In this document: piece after piece, positions 36,301 through 44,998 of the stretch
Layout of the letters: each line of letters begins with the position of its first letter
Numbering within the stretch: the first letter of the stretch is position 1
Assembly: GCF_036898825.1 (NCBI RefSeq)
Contig: NZ_JARUND010000002.1
Coordinates: 4,650,001 to 4,714,000 of the forward strand
Length of the DNA: 64,000 nucleotides
DNA from: Streptomyces sp. B21-083
Lineage (GTDB): Bacteria > Actinomycetota > Actinomycetes > Streptomycetales > Streptomycetaceae
Direction of reading: 5' to 3'
Notes under the pieces: generated by a model
The model's database searches: none
The model's input: the letters and a program-made list of their open reading frames with translations, nothing else
Told to the model about the DNA's origin: nothing
Position numbers and translations under genes: made by a program

Positions 36301-36966
36301 CGAGACGGGGAACCTGATGCTCGACAGTTCCTCGGTTTGGGCCGCTTCCCGCGACTTGACTACCACGTTCTCGCTGAAGCCGTCCGGCGTGGCCTGGACG
36401 ACCAGGTCCGTACCCGGCATGACATCCGCGTACGTCGCGGTGGAGCCTGACAACGTCGGCGCGGGCAGTGTCCACGGCGAGTCGACGCGGTACGCCTTCC
36501 CGTCCTTGGTAATGCTCGCCAGAGCGTTACCAGATCCACCTCCGGAGAAGGCGACGTCCGCTGCGGAGGCGATCGGTACAACCTGACCGGCCGAATTTGT
36601 TTCCAGGGCGGTGTCGACAGGAACCCATCCGGACGCCTTCTCCACCCGCACCGGAGCCGGATCGAACTCGACGGTGAACGTGCCGTCCGGCTGGGCCGTG
36701 ACGAGTTGCGTGGGAGTCGTCTCCGCACTTACCTCAACAGGCGAACCGGATTTCGCTGCTCTTCCCGAAGCAACCGCCTCCGGCGACAGGTCACCGGTGT
36801 CGGAAGTCGCCGACGATCCTTGCGAGGCTGTAGCGGGTACCGCCTGGGCATTCGCGACACTCAGCATGGGCACGAGGAGCACCGATGCTACGAGCCAACC
36901 TTGCCCCTTCACTCGCCTGCTGTTTCCACTCACGCCGACAACGCGACGCCCCCCACCCCACCACAT
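33322..36966 (-). CDS. Secreted LamG-domain protein, RHS partner
   Basis: 1214 residues with an N-terminal signal peptide (VASVLLVPMLSVANAQAVPA). The middle has the DNRLRE-type region common to these proteins (SLYQFDTHTLGGKKILSATF) and a fibronectin-like segment. Two LamG/concanavalin-like domains form the C-terminal third, recognisable by FTASAWVRLTGSSHNAVAL and FTVAAWAKLDAAALSD, each ending FNIGRG- or QIARGQYGG-type strands with an ENIADLQ or DDVRVWTG segment. Such proteins usually precede RHS toxins in streptomycetes and may act in surface display or carbohydrate binding. Start ATG 36966 follows AAGGCGGGGG; GTG 36933 is an alternative. Confidence 0.82.
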   Translation of the reverse strand: MWWGGGRRVVGVSGNSRRVKGQGWLVASVLLVPMLSVANAQAVPATASQGSSATSDTGDLSPEAVASGRAAKSGSPVEVSAETTPTQLVTAQPDGTFTVEFDPAPVRVEKASGWVPVDTALETNSAGQVVPIASAADVAFSGGGSGNALASITKDGKAYRVDSPWTLPAPTLSGSTATYADVMPGTDLVVQATPDGFSENVVVKSREAAQTEELSSIRFPVSVDGVSVRDTNSGSAAFVDDQGRPVFTTGTALMYDSSTVSTPAPAAASRISKASFTVAAAASDEAGNVSDGPAPGARSTAMDLTLSDDALTLKPDKAFLDDPDTTYPVVLDPLTTGASLSGWTTVWTSSPSTSFWKTSHALGVGYDAWVDNKKARSLYQFDTHTLGGKKILSATFTALEVWSANCTAKSVQLWRTGSISSGTTWNAQPPWSAQVDSVPTAKGYSSSCPGSNVEFDATKAVSYTAGESASTTTLGLRAADESDEIAWKQFASPSDIKPSLSVTFVSKPSVPTGVKLSSPSLACSTGLGTAAVLHDTTPALAAAPKSADGSQSTLRPNFEVYRYDANATDPSAGSGSPTAYTTSGTAGTWTTPTLTNGQTYWFRARSEYKYSFNSKTGYMYSAWSPACWFRIDTTAPVQPDVDSSTYQECASPDTPEDCTAYGGVSVPATFILKANGASDVVKYTYQLNDNPVRTKTFATATSSYSVSLVPDVRGLNTLTVQTWDSAGNSSSQSYTYHFKVAPGAGPLSQWSMDEGTGTAAADALGGKSATLAGSSTWSDHARLGKSVQANGTSAYAATASSVLDTTKSFTASAWVRLTGSSHNAVALAQAGTNGSAFALYYSTSYNAWVFNRYATDVVAPTIIRSISTTTPEIGVWTHLIGVYNAQEQTIQLFVNGIPQGDPVAYTTAWQATGGLQIARGQYGGAFSDYFPGQVDEVTVWNRTLFKEEIADLQAMSDPGTGQARPMLAADWNMEETSGTSAADSSGYGHNATLAAGGTWTTDIDGGRGNILALDGTATANASAAGPIVDSQGDFTVAAWAKLDAAALSDTSVAHHMRITTQSGGVRDSWGLWYDQAAGSAQGMWVFGRTTADTTSGTVVTVPTNIASAQLVDPGDWTLLTGVYDGAHHQLFLYVNGIRQGAQGDTDTDDDTGDGIVFTQPWQATGTFNIGRGRISTGAYSDYAHSLVDDVRVWTGVMSDTAINQMYLTENRIPL

Positions 36967-37855
36967 GGCCCCCGCCTTACATTTACAAGTTCCCTACAGC
37001 CGGGCGATCAAAGCCCGGAAAGTCGTCCGACGTCAATCACTTCCCAGCGGCGCAAATTTGACCAAATAGACTCAAACATCACATCGGCCAGGCAAAGGAG
37101 AGGAATAAAAAGTGCGACTAAATTGGCACTAAAAGCCAAAGAAATGGCAAAAAAGAACACCCATGAACGCCAGGATTCAAAAAGATCGACAAGAAAAAGA
37201 AAAACACTGCCCATTTATCGATCGCACGGAAAGGAGCAGAGAACTTCCGTTCACTGTCGCGGCCACGCCAATCTGGCGCACCACCGCTTCGTCATCGCCC
37301 CTGGCCCCGATCCCATGGGCCATCGCCTTGAGTGACGCCCCGTCAAGGGCCCCACCGTAGCGGCGGATCCGCTCGCCGGGGAGGGATCCACCCACCTCGC
37401 ACCCCGCGAGCCAGACAGGTGCTGCAGAAGGCCCCGGCCGCACGTCAAGTCCGCTTCCCGGTCCCGAATGCACCGGAAACACCGACACCATCCGATCCCC
37501 TACCAGCGTCGCCGGCAGAGGTCGTCGAGCGCCGGGCGGCGCATCGAGAGCGGCCGTTGACGCACCGAGACGCCGGGCTCAGACTGCAGCTGAGCAGCTC
37601 GTGCGGGAGTCGTGACAGTTCGGGGGCCGCAGCCGGACCGTGTTGTCGCCTCAACACCCTCCTTGATCAGGCCTGTTGCGCGCTGCCGGTGGACGGCGCT
37701 GGGGTGAGGGCCTGCATTTTGCACTCAGCGACGCTGCCCGGCGCCGGTCCTTGCGGTGTCCGTGACGTCGCCACGCCCGGGACGGGACTCCACGCACGGA
37801 ATCAGCTCGCTGGACTCCTGGGACACAGCGTCAACGGCTCCGACATCATGGGGGC
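36967..37855. other. AT-richer intergenic region with possible small membrane ORF
   Basis: This 889-base gap is unusually AT-rich around 37050-37215. On the minus strand an open frame of 68 codons (37214-37008) encodes two hydrophobic stretches (SWVFFFAISLAFSANLVALF and IPLLCLADVMF). It has no visible ribosome site and atypical codon use, so I do not list it as a gene. No other feature is supported. Confidence 0.35.
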
Positions 37856-39529
37856 ATGCAGCAGCTCGAGGCGCAGGAAGTGTCCCTGCACAAGGTTTTC
37901 AGCAGCGACTACGACTTCAGGATTCCGGACTACCAGCGTCCGTACGCCTGGGACGTCGAGCAGGCCGTGCAGCTGCTCACCGACTTGGAGGAGTCGCTGG
38001 ACAGGGGGACGGACGAGCCGTACTTCCTCGGCTCCATCGTCCTCGTCAAGGCGAAGGGGAACGCGCCCGCCGAGGTCATCGACGGCCAGCAGCGCCTCAC
38101 CACCCTGACCATCCTGCTCGCCCTCCTTCGCGACCTGACGGAGGACCCCGACCTGCGCAGCGATCTTGACAAGCTGGTCACGGAGCCAGGCAACAAGGTC
38201 CGCCGGCTCGACCCCAGGCCCAGGCTCACCCTGCGCATCCGCGACGCCGGCTTCTTCCAGCAGTACGTCCAGACGACGGGAACCACCGAGGCGCTGCGGG
38301 CCCTGAAGGAGGAGACGCTGCCGACGGATGCGCAGAAGGCCGTCCTGCGTAACGCGGAGGCGCTGCACGCGATACTCGCCGTCTGGTCGGAGGAGCGACG
38401 GCTGGACCTTGTACAGATGCTTGGTGCGCGCACGTTCCTGGTCGTCGTCAGCACCCCTGATCTGGACAGCGCGCACCGTATCTTCAGCGTGATGAACTCC
38501 CGGGGGGTGGACCTTTCGCCCACGGACATCTTCAAGTCGCACATCATCGGTGCTCTGGACGAGAAGACCTCAGAGGAGTGCGCCCGCAAGTGGGAAGACG
38601 CGGAGGAGGCCCTGGGGCGAGACGACTTCGCCGACCTCTTCCTTCACCTGCGCATGGTGTTCGCCATGAAGCGGGCTGAGCGGGAACTGCTCAAAGAGTT
38701 TCCCGGGCAGGTGCTCAGCCACTACCTGCCCGGCAAGGCCGAGTCGTTCGTCAACGACGTCGTCGTGCCGTACGCGGACGCCTACGTGCAGATCCGCGAC
38801 GCCAGATACTCGGCGGCCTCTGGGGCTGAGCGGGTCAATGCCTGGTTCAAACGCCTCCAGCAGATCGACAACAACGACTGGCGTCCCGCGGCCCTGTGGG
38901 CGCTGCGTAACCACGGCGACGACCCTGCCTGGCTCGACGGATTCTTCGGCGCACTGGAGCGGCTGGCGGCCAGCATGTTCATCCGCCGCGTCTACACCAC
39001 TCCCCGCGTCACGCGTTACGCGGACCTCCTGCGCGAACTCAACGCCGGCAAGGGCCTGGCTGCGACGTCCTTCGCCCTGACGGACACGGAGAAGGCCGAG
39101 ACACTCGCGCGTCTGGACGGCGACATATACCTCGTCACCAAGACCCGTAAGTACGTCCTGCTGCGCCTGGACGAGATGCTGGCCGGAAAGCCCGGAGTCT
39201 CGTACGACCACACCCTGATTACCGTCGAGCACGTGCTGCCGCAGAATCCGAAGCAGGCGTCCCAGTGGCTGCGGCACTTCACCGACGAACAGCGCACGGA
39301 GTGGACGCACCGGCTGGGCAACCTCGTCCTGCTCAACCGGACGAAGAACGCCTACGCACAGAACTACGACTTCACAGAGAAGAAGGCCAAGTACTTCACC
39401 GGCAGGCACGGCGTCTCCACGTTCGCCCTGACCAGCCAGGTGTTGCAGCACCAGGAGTGGGCGCCGGAACTGCTGCAGAAGCGGCAGCCTCGGCTCGTGG
39501 GGTTGCTGGCCGACGAGTGGGATCTGTAA
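37856..39529 (+). CDS. DUF262/DUF1524 protein (GmrSD-like restriction enzyme)
   Basis: 557 residues, single polypeptide. The N-terminal DUF262 has IPDYQRPYAWD (23-33) and the nucleotide-binding signature DGQQR at 76-80. The C-terminal DUF1524 HNH nuclease has EHVLPQNP near 458 and HRLGNLVLLNRTKNAYAQN near 486-505. Related proteins (GmrSD, and similar single-chain type IV enzymes) use NTP hydrolysis to cut DNA with modified bases, usually phage DNA. Start ATG 37856 follows GGGGGC. It stands alone with no partner gene, inside the island, consistent with an autonomous anti-phage gene. Which modification it recognises is unknown. Confidence 0.85.
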   Translation: MQQLEAQEVSLHKVFSSDYDFRIPDYQRPYAWDVEQAVQLLTDLEESLDRGTDEPYFLGSIVLVKAKGNAPAEVIDGQQRLTTLTILLALLRDLTEDPDLRSDLDKLVTEPGNKVRRLDPRPRLTLRIRDAGFFQQYVQTTGTTEALRALKEETLPTDAQKAVLRNAEALHAILAVWSEERRLDLVQMLGARTFLVVVSTPDLDSAHRIFSVMNSRGVDLSPTDIFKSHIIGALDEKTSEECARKWEDAEEALGRDDFADLFLHLRMVFAMKRAERELLKEFPGQVLSHYLPGKAESFVNDVVVPYADAYVQIRDARYSAASGAERVNAWFKRLQQIDNNDWRPAALWALRNHGDDPAWLDGFFGALERLAASMFIRRVYTTPRVTRYADLLRELNAGKGLAATSFALTDTEKAETLARLDGDIYLVTKTRKYVLLRLDEMLAGKPGVSYDHTLITVEHVLPQNPKQASQWLRHFTDEQRTEWTHRLGNLVLLNRTKNAYAQNYDFTEKKAKYFTGRHGVSTFALTSQVLQHQEWAPELLQKRQPRLVGLLADEWDL

Positions 39530-39685
39530 GGAACCGGGGGCAGCTGCCCGCAGGACTCATGCGCGCCTGCAGGCTGTCGCTCATCCGGGAAGCCCGGCCC
39601 AAGAGTTGTCATCACCGATTCGGCGCGGATCCGAACTCGTCGCGAGCAGCGCGGTTTCGGCCGCGCCGCTTCTGGAGGACCCGGG

Positions 39686-41272
39686 TCAGGAAGCCGAACC
39701 GTCGAGGCCGAGGCGGATCACGGCGAGTGCCTCGGCGATCTCGACGGTCATCTCGTCGTCGGGGCCGAACACCATGCACATGTCCTGGTGGAGCGGTTCG
39801 AGGACCTGCCGGGCTTCGACGGCCCGGCCCTGGGCGAGCAGCAGCATTCCGATGTTGTGTCGTAGCTCCACGGCTTCCTCGCTCACGTCGCTGTCGACGG
39901 CCCGTACGACGTGCAGCACGCCCTGGAGTGCTGCGAGCGCGTCGGTGACCTGACCGAGTTCGGCGCGGCACCGGGCCGCCTGGGCGCGGCAGGCGCGGGC
40001 CTGCTCGGTGGTGGGTCCGGTGATACGGGCGTACGCGTCGGCGAGGGCGTCGAACTCGGGCAGGGCGGCCCGGTAGTCACCGCCGAGGAGGCGGATCGCT
40101 GCCCGCTGGCGGCGCAGCGCCAGGACCGGTTTGCTCTCGGAGCCGAGGGCGAGGGCTGCGGGTTCGATGACCTCGCCGAGTACCTCGGCGGCCTGCGCGA
40201 ACCGTTCCTGCTCCAGCAGAGTGTCGGAGTGGGCGTACGCCTCCTTGATGTCCTCGCGCAGCTGGGCGGGGACGGGCACGGGCTGGGCTCCGGGGAGGAT
40301 GGCTGTCGGCGTCGAACCCCCGGGTGCGGGGGTCTGGGCGCGGGCGCGGGGCGCGAATGGGTGACGGAACACGCCTGTCGGGTCGGGTGCGCCGGCTGGC
40401 CCGGCATCGGCTGTGCCGGGCTCTCCGTCTGGCGGCGGGAGGAACGGCAGCAGTCGCGCGTACACCTCCTGCGTGTCGGCGGGCCGCGCCTCGGGCGCCT
40501 TGCGCAGCAGGTGCAGGACCAGCTCCTCCAACGCCTCGGGGACGTCGGGCCGCAGTTGTCGCAGCGGGATGGGGGCGGCGTTGACGTGCTGGTACATCAG
40601 CAGGTACTCGTTCTCCGCCTCGAACGCGAGGCGCCCGCTGAGGAGTTCGTGCAGCACGCAGCCCAGCGCGTACAGATCGGTCTGCGGGGTGACACGCCCA
40701 CCGCGGACCTGTTCGGGCGACATGTACTGGTGGGTGCCGATGGGGCTGCCGGTGGCGGTCAGTTTGGTGACGTCGGTGCGCAGGATCGCCGCGATGCCGA
40801 AGTCGAGGACCTTCACGGTGCCGTCGCGTGCGACGAGGATGTTGCCCGGCTTGAGGTCCCGGTGGATGACCGGCACGTCGTGCGCGTACGACAGCACGGT
40901 CGCGATCTGCGCGGCGACGGCTGCCGCCCAGCTGACCGGCAGCGGTCGGCCGGGGTCGAGGTATGCGGACAGCGGTACGCCGTCGACGAGCTCCATCACC
41001 AGGAACAGGCGCTCGTACGACGCGTCGAGCACCGCGTCGTACACCTGCGGCACGCCGGGGTGCTGGATGCGCGCGGTGATGCGGGCCTCGCGGCGGAAGC
41101 GTTTGGCGAACTCCTCGGCCAGCTGAGGGGAGGTGACCGACGCCTGCCGGATGAGCTTCACCGCGACGGGCCGGTCGAGCACGGCGTCGTAGCCGCGCCA
41201 TACGTCGCCCATGCCGCCGTGGTTGAGCTCCTCCAGGAGTTCGTAACGGTCGGAGATCGCCTCCTGCGGCAC
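39686..41272 (-). CDS. Serine/threonine protein kinase with C-terminal TPR-like region
   Basis: 528 residues starting GTG 41272. A complete Hanks kinase domain covers about 9-270: G-loop ELNHGGMGDVWRG, VAVKLIRQ, catalytic HRDLKPGNILV, DFGIAAI and SPEQVRGG. A Pro/Thr-rich linker (270-340) leads to a helical repeat region resembling TPRs (YAHSDTLLEQERFAQAAEVL, ACRAQAARCRAELGQV). No membrane segment, so it is soluble. It converges with the DUF262 gene and is separated from the TerY-P operon by an intron relic, so a shared role is only possible. Confidence 0.88.
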   Translation of the reverse strand: MPQEAISDRYELLEELNHGGMGDVWRGYDAVLDRPVAVKLIRQASVTSPQLAEEFAKRFRREARITARIQHPGVPQVYDAVLDASYERLFLVMELVDGVPLSAYLDPGRPLPVSWAAAVAAQIATVLSYAHDVPVIHRDLKPGNILVARDGTVKVLDFGIAAILRTDVTKLTATGSPIGTHQYMSPEQVRGGRVTPQTDLYALGCVLHELLSGRLAFEAENEYLLMYQHVNAAPIPLRQLRPDVPEALEELVLHLLRKAPEARPADTQEVYARLLPFLPPPDGEPGTADAGPAGAPDPTGVFRHPFAPRARAQTPAPGGSTPTAILPGAQPVPVPAQLREDIKEAYAHSDTLLEQERFAQAAEVLGEVIEPAALALGSESKPVLALRRQRAAIRLLGGDYRAALPEFDALADAYARITGPTTEQARACRAQAARCRAELGQVTDALAALQGVLHVVRAVDSDVSEEAVELRHNIGMLLLAQGRAVEARQVLEPLHQDMCMVFGPDDEMTVEIAEALAVIRLGLDGSAS

Positions 41273-41502
41273 CTTGCCCCCGGTGTGCGTGATGAACAGT
41301 CACGGTCAGGGGTCAAGTGTGACCGCTGTGTCGATCTGCCGTCCAGGGCTCGCGGTGCTACATGGGCACAAGCGCGGCGGTGGACGACGGGCAGGAGGGT
41401 GCGGCGGCCGGTCGGCCTCCCGCTGGCAGGACGTACGTGAGGTGGGCCGCCGGGCGAGGTACCAGCTCGTGGGGCTGGTCCCTTTCCCAACGCCCTCCTC
41501 CC

Positions 41503-41536
41503 GAACCCGTCGTGCGGCGTTAACCGCAACGGGCTC
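41503..41536 (-). ncRNA. Group II intron domain V relic
   Basis: On the minus strand the 34 bases begin GAGCCCGTTGCGG, have a TTAA-type loop, and end GCACGACGGGTTC. The outer stem pairs GAGCCCGT with ACGGGTTC, and 34 nt is the canonical length of domain V. It lies just downstream of the intron-protein relic, where domain V belongs. The 5' part of the intron was not found. Confidence 0.6.
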
Positions 41537-41870
41537 TCCAGTGACTCTCGTGAACTTCGGTTTTGCGGCCAACACGGATGTCTCCGTGGCCGGTTGAGCA
41601 GACCACGAGGGTCTTGCGTCGTTTCCTGGTCATGAGGACAGCCCAGTTGAGTTGTTCCTGTCCGAGCCGGTCGAGGTCGGCGAGTCTGGTGGACCTGGAT
41701 TTCTTCAGTCCGACCGCACAGCTCGCAGAACCCGGCCAGCAGCCTCGTCGTCAGCTTGCGTCGACGGGGCCTGCGCCGGACGGGATCATGGTCCGTGAGG
41801 ACCGCGATTTTCTGCCGTCTGAGTGGAATGCCACCGAACTGTTCAACCAGCGGTTTCCTGCTCGGGGCTC
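41537..41870 (-). pseudogene. 3' end of group II intron reverse transcriptase (HNH part)
   Basis: Reading the minus strand, a frame gives FGGIPLRRQKIAVLTDHDPV, then RRRKLTTRLLAGFCELCGRT and EEIQVHQ, matching the C-terminal thumb-to-HNH region of intron-encoded proteins (FGGIPLKRQ... CELCG...EVHH). Only the first Cys pair is kept; the second zinc half is garbled. The reverse-transcriptase core is missing. Together with the domain V relic it marks an old intron insertion, disrupted at both ends. Confidence 0.6.
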
Positions 41871-41917
41871 GGGTGATGCTGGCCTGGAGACACTTGCGGC
41901 GCCCGGCCGGGGTGTCG

Positions 41918-41977
41918 ATGGTGCCCCCCCAGGCGTGGGCCGGGCTCATCCGGCTGGCCGCCGACTGGTCGGCCTGA
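41918..41977 (+). pseudogene. DUF397 C-terminal fragment
   Basis: The last ~19 codons (VPPQAWAGLIRLAADWSA) match the C-terminal strand-helix of DUF397 proteins and the related fragment at 47998-48137. The ~70 bases that follow also match the flank of that other fragment. The N-terminal part is replaced by the intron relic. The remainder of 41273-42198 holds nothing else I can support. Confidence 0.55.
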
Positions 41978-42198
41978 GCCGAACGTACGCGACCCGGTGG
42001 CGGCCCAGTCGCGCAGGCGGCTGGGCCCCCACGTCTTGCACGGTTAGCTGAGACCCGTTGCCAGAAGCGATCGCCGAGCTCACGAGCCTGCTCGGGCCCG
42101 GCGGCAGCAACGGCTGGCCTGACCGTGTCCGGTTCGGGAAGTGCTGGCAGCACAGGGAACCAGAGGGGATCCGGGGCCATACAGCGCCGGATCCCCGT

Positions 42199-43152
42199 CT
42201 ACTGGCGGGGTGCTCGCAAGTCGATCGGTGTCCGATTGCGCACTCCGTCCAGGACCGTGTGGTCGACGGACGGGCGAGGTCGGGGTGCCGCCGCGGTGAG
42301 GGTGATCATGCCGCGGTCGCTCAGCGCCGTCTGCCACTCGCTCGGGCGGGGACGGGTTCCGCGCTCGCCCGCGGCCTGGGCGAAGAGGCTTCCCACCGCG
42401 GCAGCCTGACGCTCGTTGAGGCATCCGGCGACGGGCCGCAGCTGCTGGTCCGGTCTGGCGTACGGCTCCTGCGCGAGAATGCGCCCCGCGGTGAGGGCCG
42501 TCTTGTACGCGTCCGTGTCGACGCTCGCCTCGGTGGACGGGGCGAGCGGGTCGTTCCAATCGGGAGTGGCGGCCTGGGCCTGGACGGCGTTACGCCCCAC
42601 CCGGCGGAAGCCGTCACAGTCCAGGAAGTGGACGGCGGGTTCGGGTATGAGGGACCACAGGATGTTGGCCTGCGAGATGTCCCCGATCACCAGTCCGGCG
42701 TCGTGGAACCAGCCGATGGCCTCGACGCAGGCCAACGCGAGAGCCCTGCGTTGCTCAGGAGTCGGCTGCGACACCTCCTGCCAGGCCACTTTCGGAGGCC
42801 TGATCAGATACTGCAACTCGAGGAGCTTCGTCGCTCCGGTCGCGGTGCGCCACGTCATGGGAGACGGGGCACGCCGCATGAGGAAACCGAGTGTCCGGCC
42901 GCCCTCGACCACACGGCACAATGGCCAGGCGGCGAGGGCGTCCAAACGGGTCCGATCGGCCTGGCCGAGCCCCTGCCGGAACGCGACCAGGTCCGCGAGC
43001 GCATTGCCGTTGACCTTGGACGGGTCCTTGTACTCTTTGTAGAGCAGCGACCCGTCGCCGACGGCATGCACCTCACCCTGGCCGCCGATGCCGACCCGTT
43101 CCCCGAGCGTGAGCGGCGAGCGGGCGACGTCGGCGCCGTCCTCCGCGCTCAT
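42199..43152 (-). CDS. TerY-P triad protein kinase
   Basis: 317 residues from ATG 43152, which overlaps the phosphatase stop by four bases (ATGA). The kinase-like domain has a G-loop GIGGQGEVHAV (22-32), Lys39 in LLYKEYKD, a catalytic loop GDISQANIL with Asp158 in place of the usual HRD arrangement, and LDCDGFRR near 178-182 for the metal-binding DFG. This divergent form matches the kinases found with vWA and PP2C proteins in TerY-P triads. It is the last gene of a five-gene minus-strand operon and would act as the kinase half of a phosphorylation switch opposed by the PP2C. Confidence 0.85.
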   Translation of the reverse strand: MSAEDGADVARSPLTLGERVGIGGQGEVHAVGDGSLLYKEYKDPSKVNGNALADLVAFRQGLGQADRTRLDALAAWPLCRVVEGGRTLGFLMRRAPSPMTWRTATGATKLLELQYLIRPPKVAWQEVSQPTPEQRRALALACVEAIGWFHDAGLVIGDISQANILWSLIPEPAVHFLDCDGFRRVGRNAVQAQAATPDWNDPLAPSTEASVDTDAYKTALTAGRILAQEPYARPDQQLRPVAGCLNERQAAAVGSLFAQAAGERGTRPRPSEWQTALSDRGMITLTAAAPRPRPSVDHTVLDGVRNRTPIDLRAPRQ

Positions 43153-44294
43153 GCCTGCTCCTCCCACACGCAGATGACGGTCCGGTCGTCGTCGTAGGAC
43201 TTGGCCCGTGTCTGCGCCTGCCACAGGAAGTCGGACAGGGAGGGGACCTCGGGCCCGCCCCACGCTTCGGCGAGGCGGCGCGCGAACTCCGGGTCCTTCT
43301 GGGTGAGGGGGTTGGTGATGCCGTCGGTGCCCAGCAGCAGAACCTCGCTCGGCACGGTACGCAGCAGAGTGGCCTTGACGCTGCGGTAGGCGTGCGGGAG
43401 AGCCTCGGTGCGGGTGTCGAGCAGTCCTTCGCCGTCGTCCGGGTCCCCGTGTTCCCAGCGGCCCTCACGCAGCACGAACAGGCCGCCGTCGCCGACGCTG
43501 CACAGAACTCGGTCGCGGATGCGCGGGTCTGTGGGGATCAGGAGGACGTGCAGCGTGGTGGCGTAGTCCTGGTCGGCGTAGGGACGGGGCTTGTGCTGTG
43601 CGGTACGTGCCCACCCGGAGCGAAGTTCGGCAGCCGCGCCGGCGACCGCCTTGGTGGCCAAGACTCGAAGTTCGTTCTCGTCGCCAGCACACACCGCCGC
43701 GTAGATGTTCTCCGCCTCCCGGTCCAGGAAGACGGCTGCCAGGCGCGAGAACTGGTAGGAACCCACATGCGAGTACACCGCGGAGCCCACGCCGTCGGCG
43801 ACCGCCAACAGAAGCATCTCCGCATCCGGGGGACCGATACGCGTCATCGTCATGGCGTCCTGGCGGCAACTGCCCTCCCAGTTGTGGGAGTCGCCGCGCA
43901 CGGAGGCGGCACGCACGGTCAGTCGCCCGATGAGGGCCCCGTCCAGCAGGACCGCGGGGGAGAACGCGGCAGATTCATCCGCGTCCCGCACGGAGGGACG
44001 TCCCAGAGGGTGGGGCGGATAGCTGGGAGGGCGGTTGCCTACGTGCGAGGGTGCCCCCCGCAGGAGTCCGGTTCCGGTTTCCGTTGACGACGCGAGGTCC
44101 TCCGGCGTCAGAGGTGCCGACGGCGCCGTGGGGACAGCGGTTCCCGGCCCCGAGGTGACCGGGTCGACCGGCACGGCACCGTGCGCCAGGCTCCTGATCC
44201 GCGCGTCGTGGTCGTCGGTATCGCGAGCCCCGCCGAAGAGCCCGGCATCGTCCTGCGCGCCGCGGAATCCTCCGTCGTACACCGGGCCGCTCAC
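43149..44294 (-). CDS. TerY-P triad PP2C phosphatase
   Basis: 381 residues. The first ~115 are low-complexity Pro/Thr-rich; the PP2C_2 domain then begins (VRGDSHNWEGSCRQDAMTMT), with the metal-binding VADGVGSAVYSHVG, a CSVGDGGLFVLREG block, LLLGTDGITNPL and YDDDRTVICVWEEQ at the end. The Asp residues needed for the two metals are present. It overlaps the vWA gene (upstream) and the kinase gene (downstream) by four bases each, so the three products should be made together. Confidence 0.88.
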   Translation of the reverse strand: MSGPVYDGGFRGAQDDAGLFGGARDTDDHDARIRSLAHGAVPVDPVTSGPGTAVPTAPSAPLTPEDLASSTETGTGLLRGAPSHVGNRPPSYPPHPLGRPSVRDADESAAFSPAVLLDGALIGRLTVRAASVRGDSHNWEGSCRQDAMTMTRIGPPDAEMLLLAVADGVGSAVYSHVGSYQFSRLAAVFLDREAENIYAAVCAGDENELRVLATKAVAGAAAELRSGWARTAQHKPRPYADQDYATTLHVLLIPTDPRIRDRVLCSVGDGGLFVLREGRWEHGDPDDGEGLLDTRTEALPHAYRSVKATLLRTVPSEVLLLGTDGITNPLTQKDPEFARRLAEAWGGPEVPSLSDFLWQAQTRAKSYDDDRTVICVWEEQA

Positions 44295-44959
44295 AGCTTG
44301 TCCAGGGAGACGCGAGTGAAACCGGGCACGTGGTCCTGGACGTCGAGGTGGAATCCCTCGCCGCCCTGGGAGTCCATGCTGGTCGCCGAATTGACGATGG
44401 ACCGGGTGAGGGACGAGGCGAACTCGCGGAGCGCGACGGCAGGGGTGACGGACTGGTCCTGCTGCATGAACGCCTTGAAGTTGGCCACTTCCGAGATGAT
44501 CGCGGCGTCGGCGTCCCCGATCCCGAACGCGATGATCTTCGGCGCGTAACGGAACGCGTTCAACTCTTTGAGCACGGTACGCCAGTCGTCGTCCGTGGGG
44601 ATGCCGTCGGAGAGGAAGAACACCACCGGCCGGTACACGTCGTGGCCCTCCGACTTGAGGGCCGCGACGTCCATGTCGATGGTGTCCTTCAGCAGACGGA
44701 AGGCGGCACCGAAGGAGGTCACCCCGCCTGCCGACAGGGATGGCAACTGCGTCAGCTCGCTGAGGTCGGCGAGCGGCTGCAACAGTGAAGCCTGGGTCGA
44801 GAAACCGATCAGTGCGAAACGGGTCTTGTCCGCGACGCTCGGATTGGTGCTGATCTCGTGATGAAGGTCAGGCAACGCCGCGTTGATGGTGTCCACGCCG
44901 TCAGGTCCAGCCATGGAACCGGACTCGTCGCACACCATGTAGAAGGGCAGGATCTGCAT
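44291..44959 (-). CDS. TerY-like von Willebrand factor A domain protein
   Basis: 222 residues with good AGGAGA site. A complete MIDAS is visible: DESGS at 11-15, the Thr in GVTSFGAAF, and the acidic SDGIPTDD. This is the vWA domain of TerY-type proteins, which in TerY-P triads bring the kinase and phosphatase to a target, often with TerD proteins. It is the third gene of the operon, 39 bases after the small membrane protein. Confidence 0.88.
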   Translation of the reverse strand: MQILPFYMVCDESGSMAGPDGVDTINAALPDLHHEISTNPSVADKTRFALIGFSTQASLLQPLADLSELTQLPSLSAGGVTSFGAAFRLLKDTIDMDVAALKSEGHDVYRPVVFFLSDGIPTDDDWRTVLKELNAFRYAPKIIAFGIGDADAAIISEVANFKAFMQQDQSVTPAVALREFASSLTRSIVNSATSMDSQGGEGFHLDVQDHVPGFTRVSLDKL

Positions 44960-44998
44960 GAGCTCTCCTGAGCGTAGGCGTAGGTAACGGCGCAGCCG

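Noticed and set aside
41158..42180. Continuous minus-strand frame of 340 codons
   Set aside because: It strings together the kinase start region in a wrong frame, the intron-protein relic and the antisense of a DUF397 fragment; only the intron part is meaningful.
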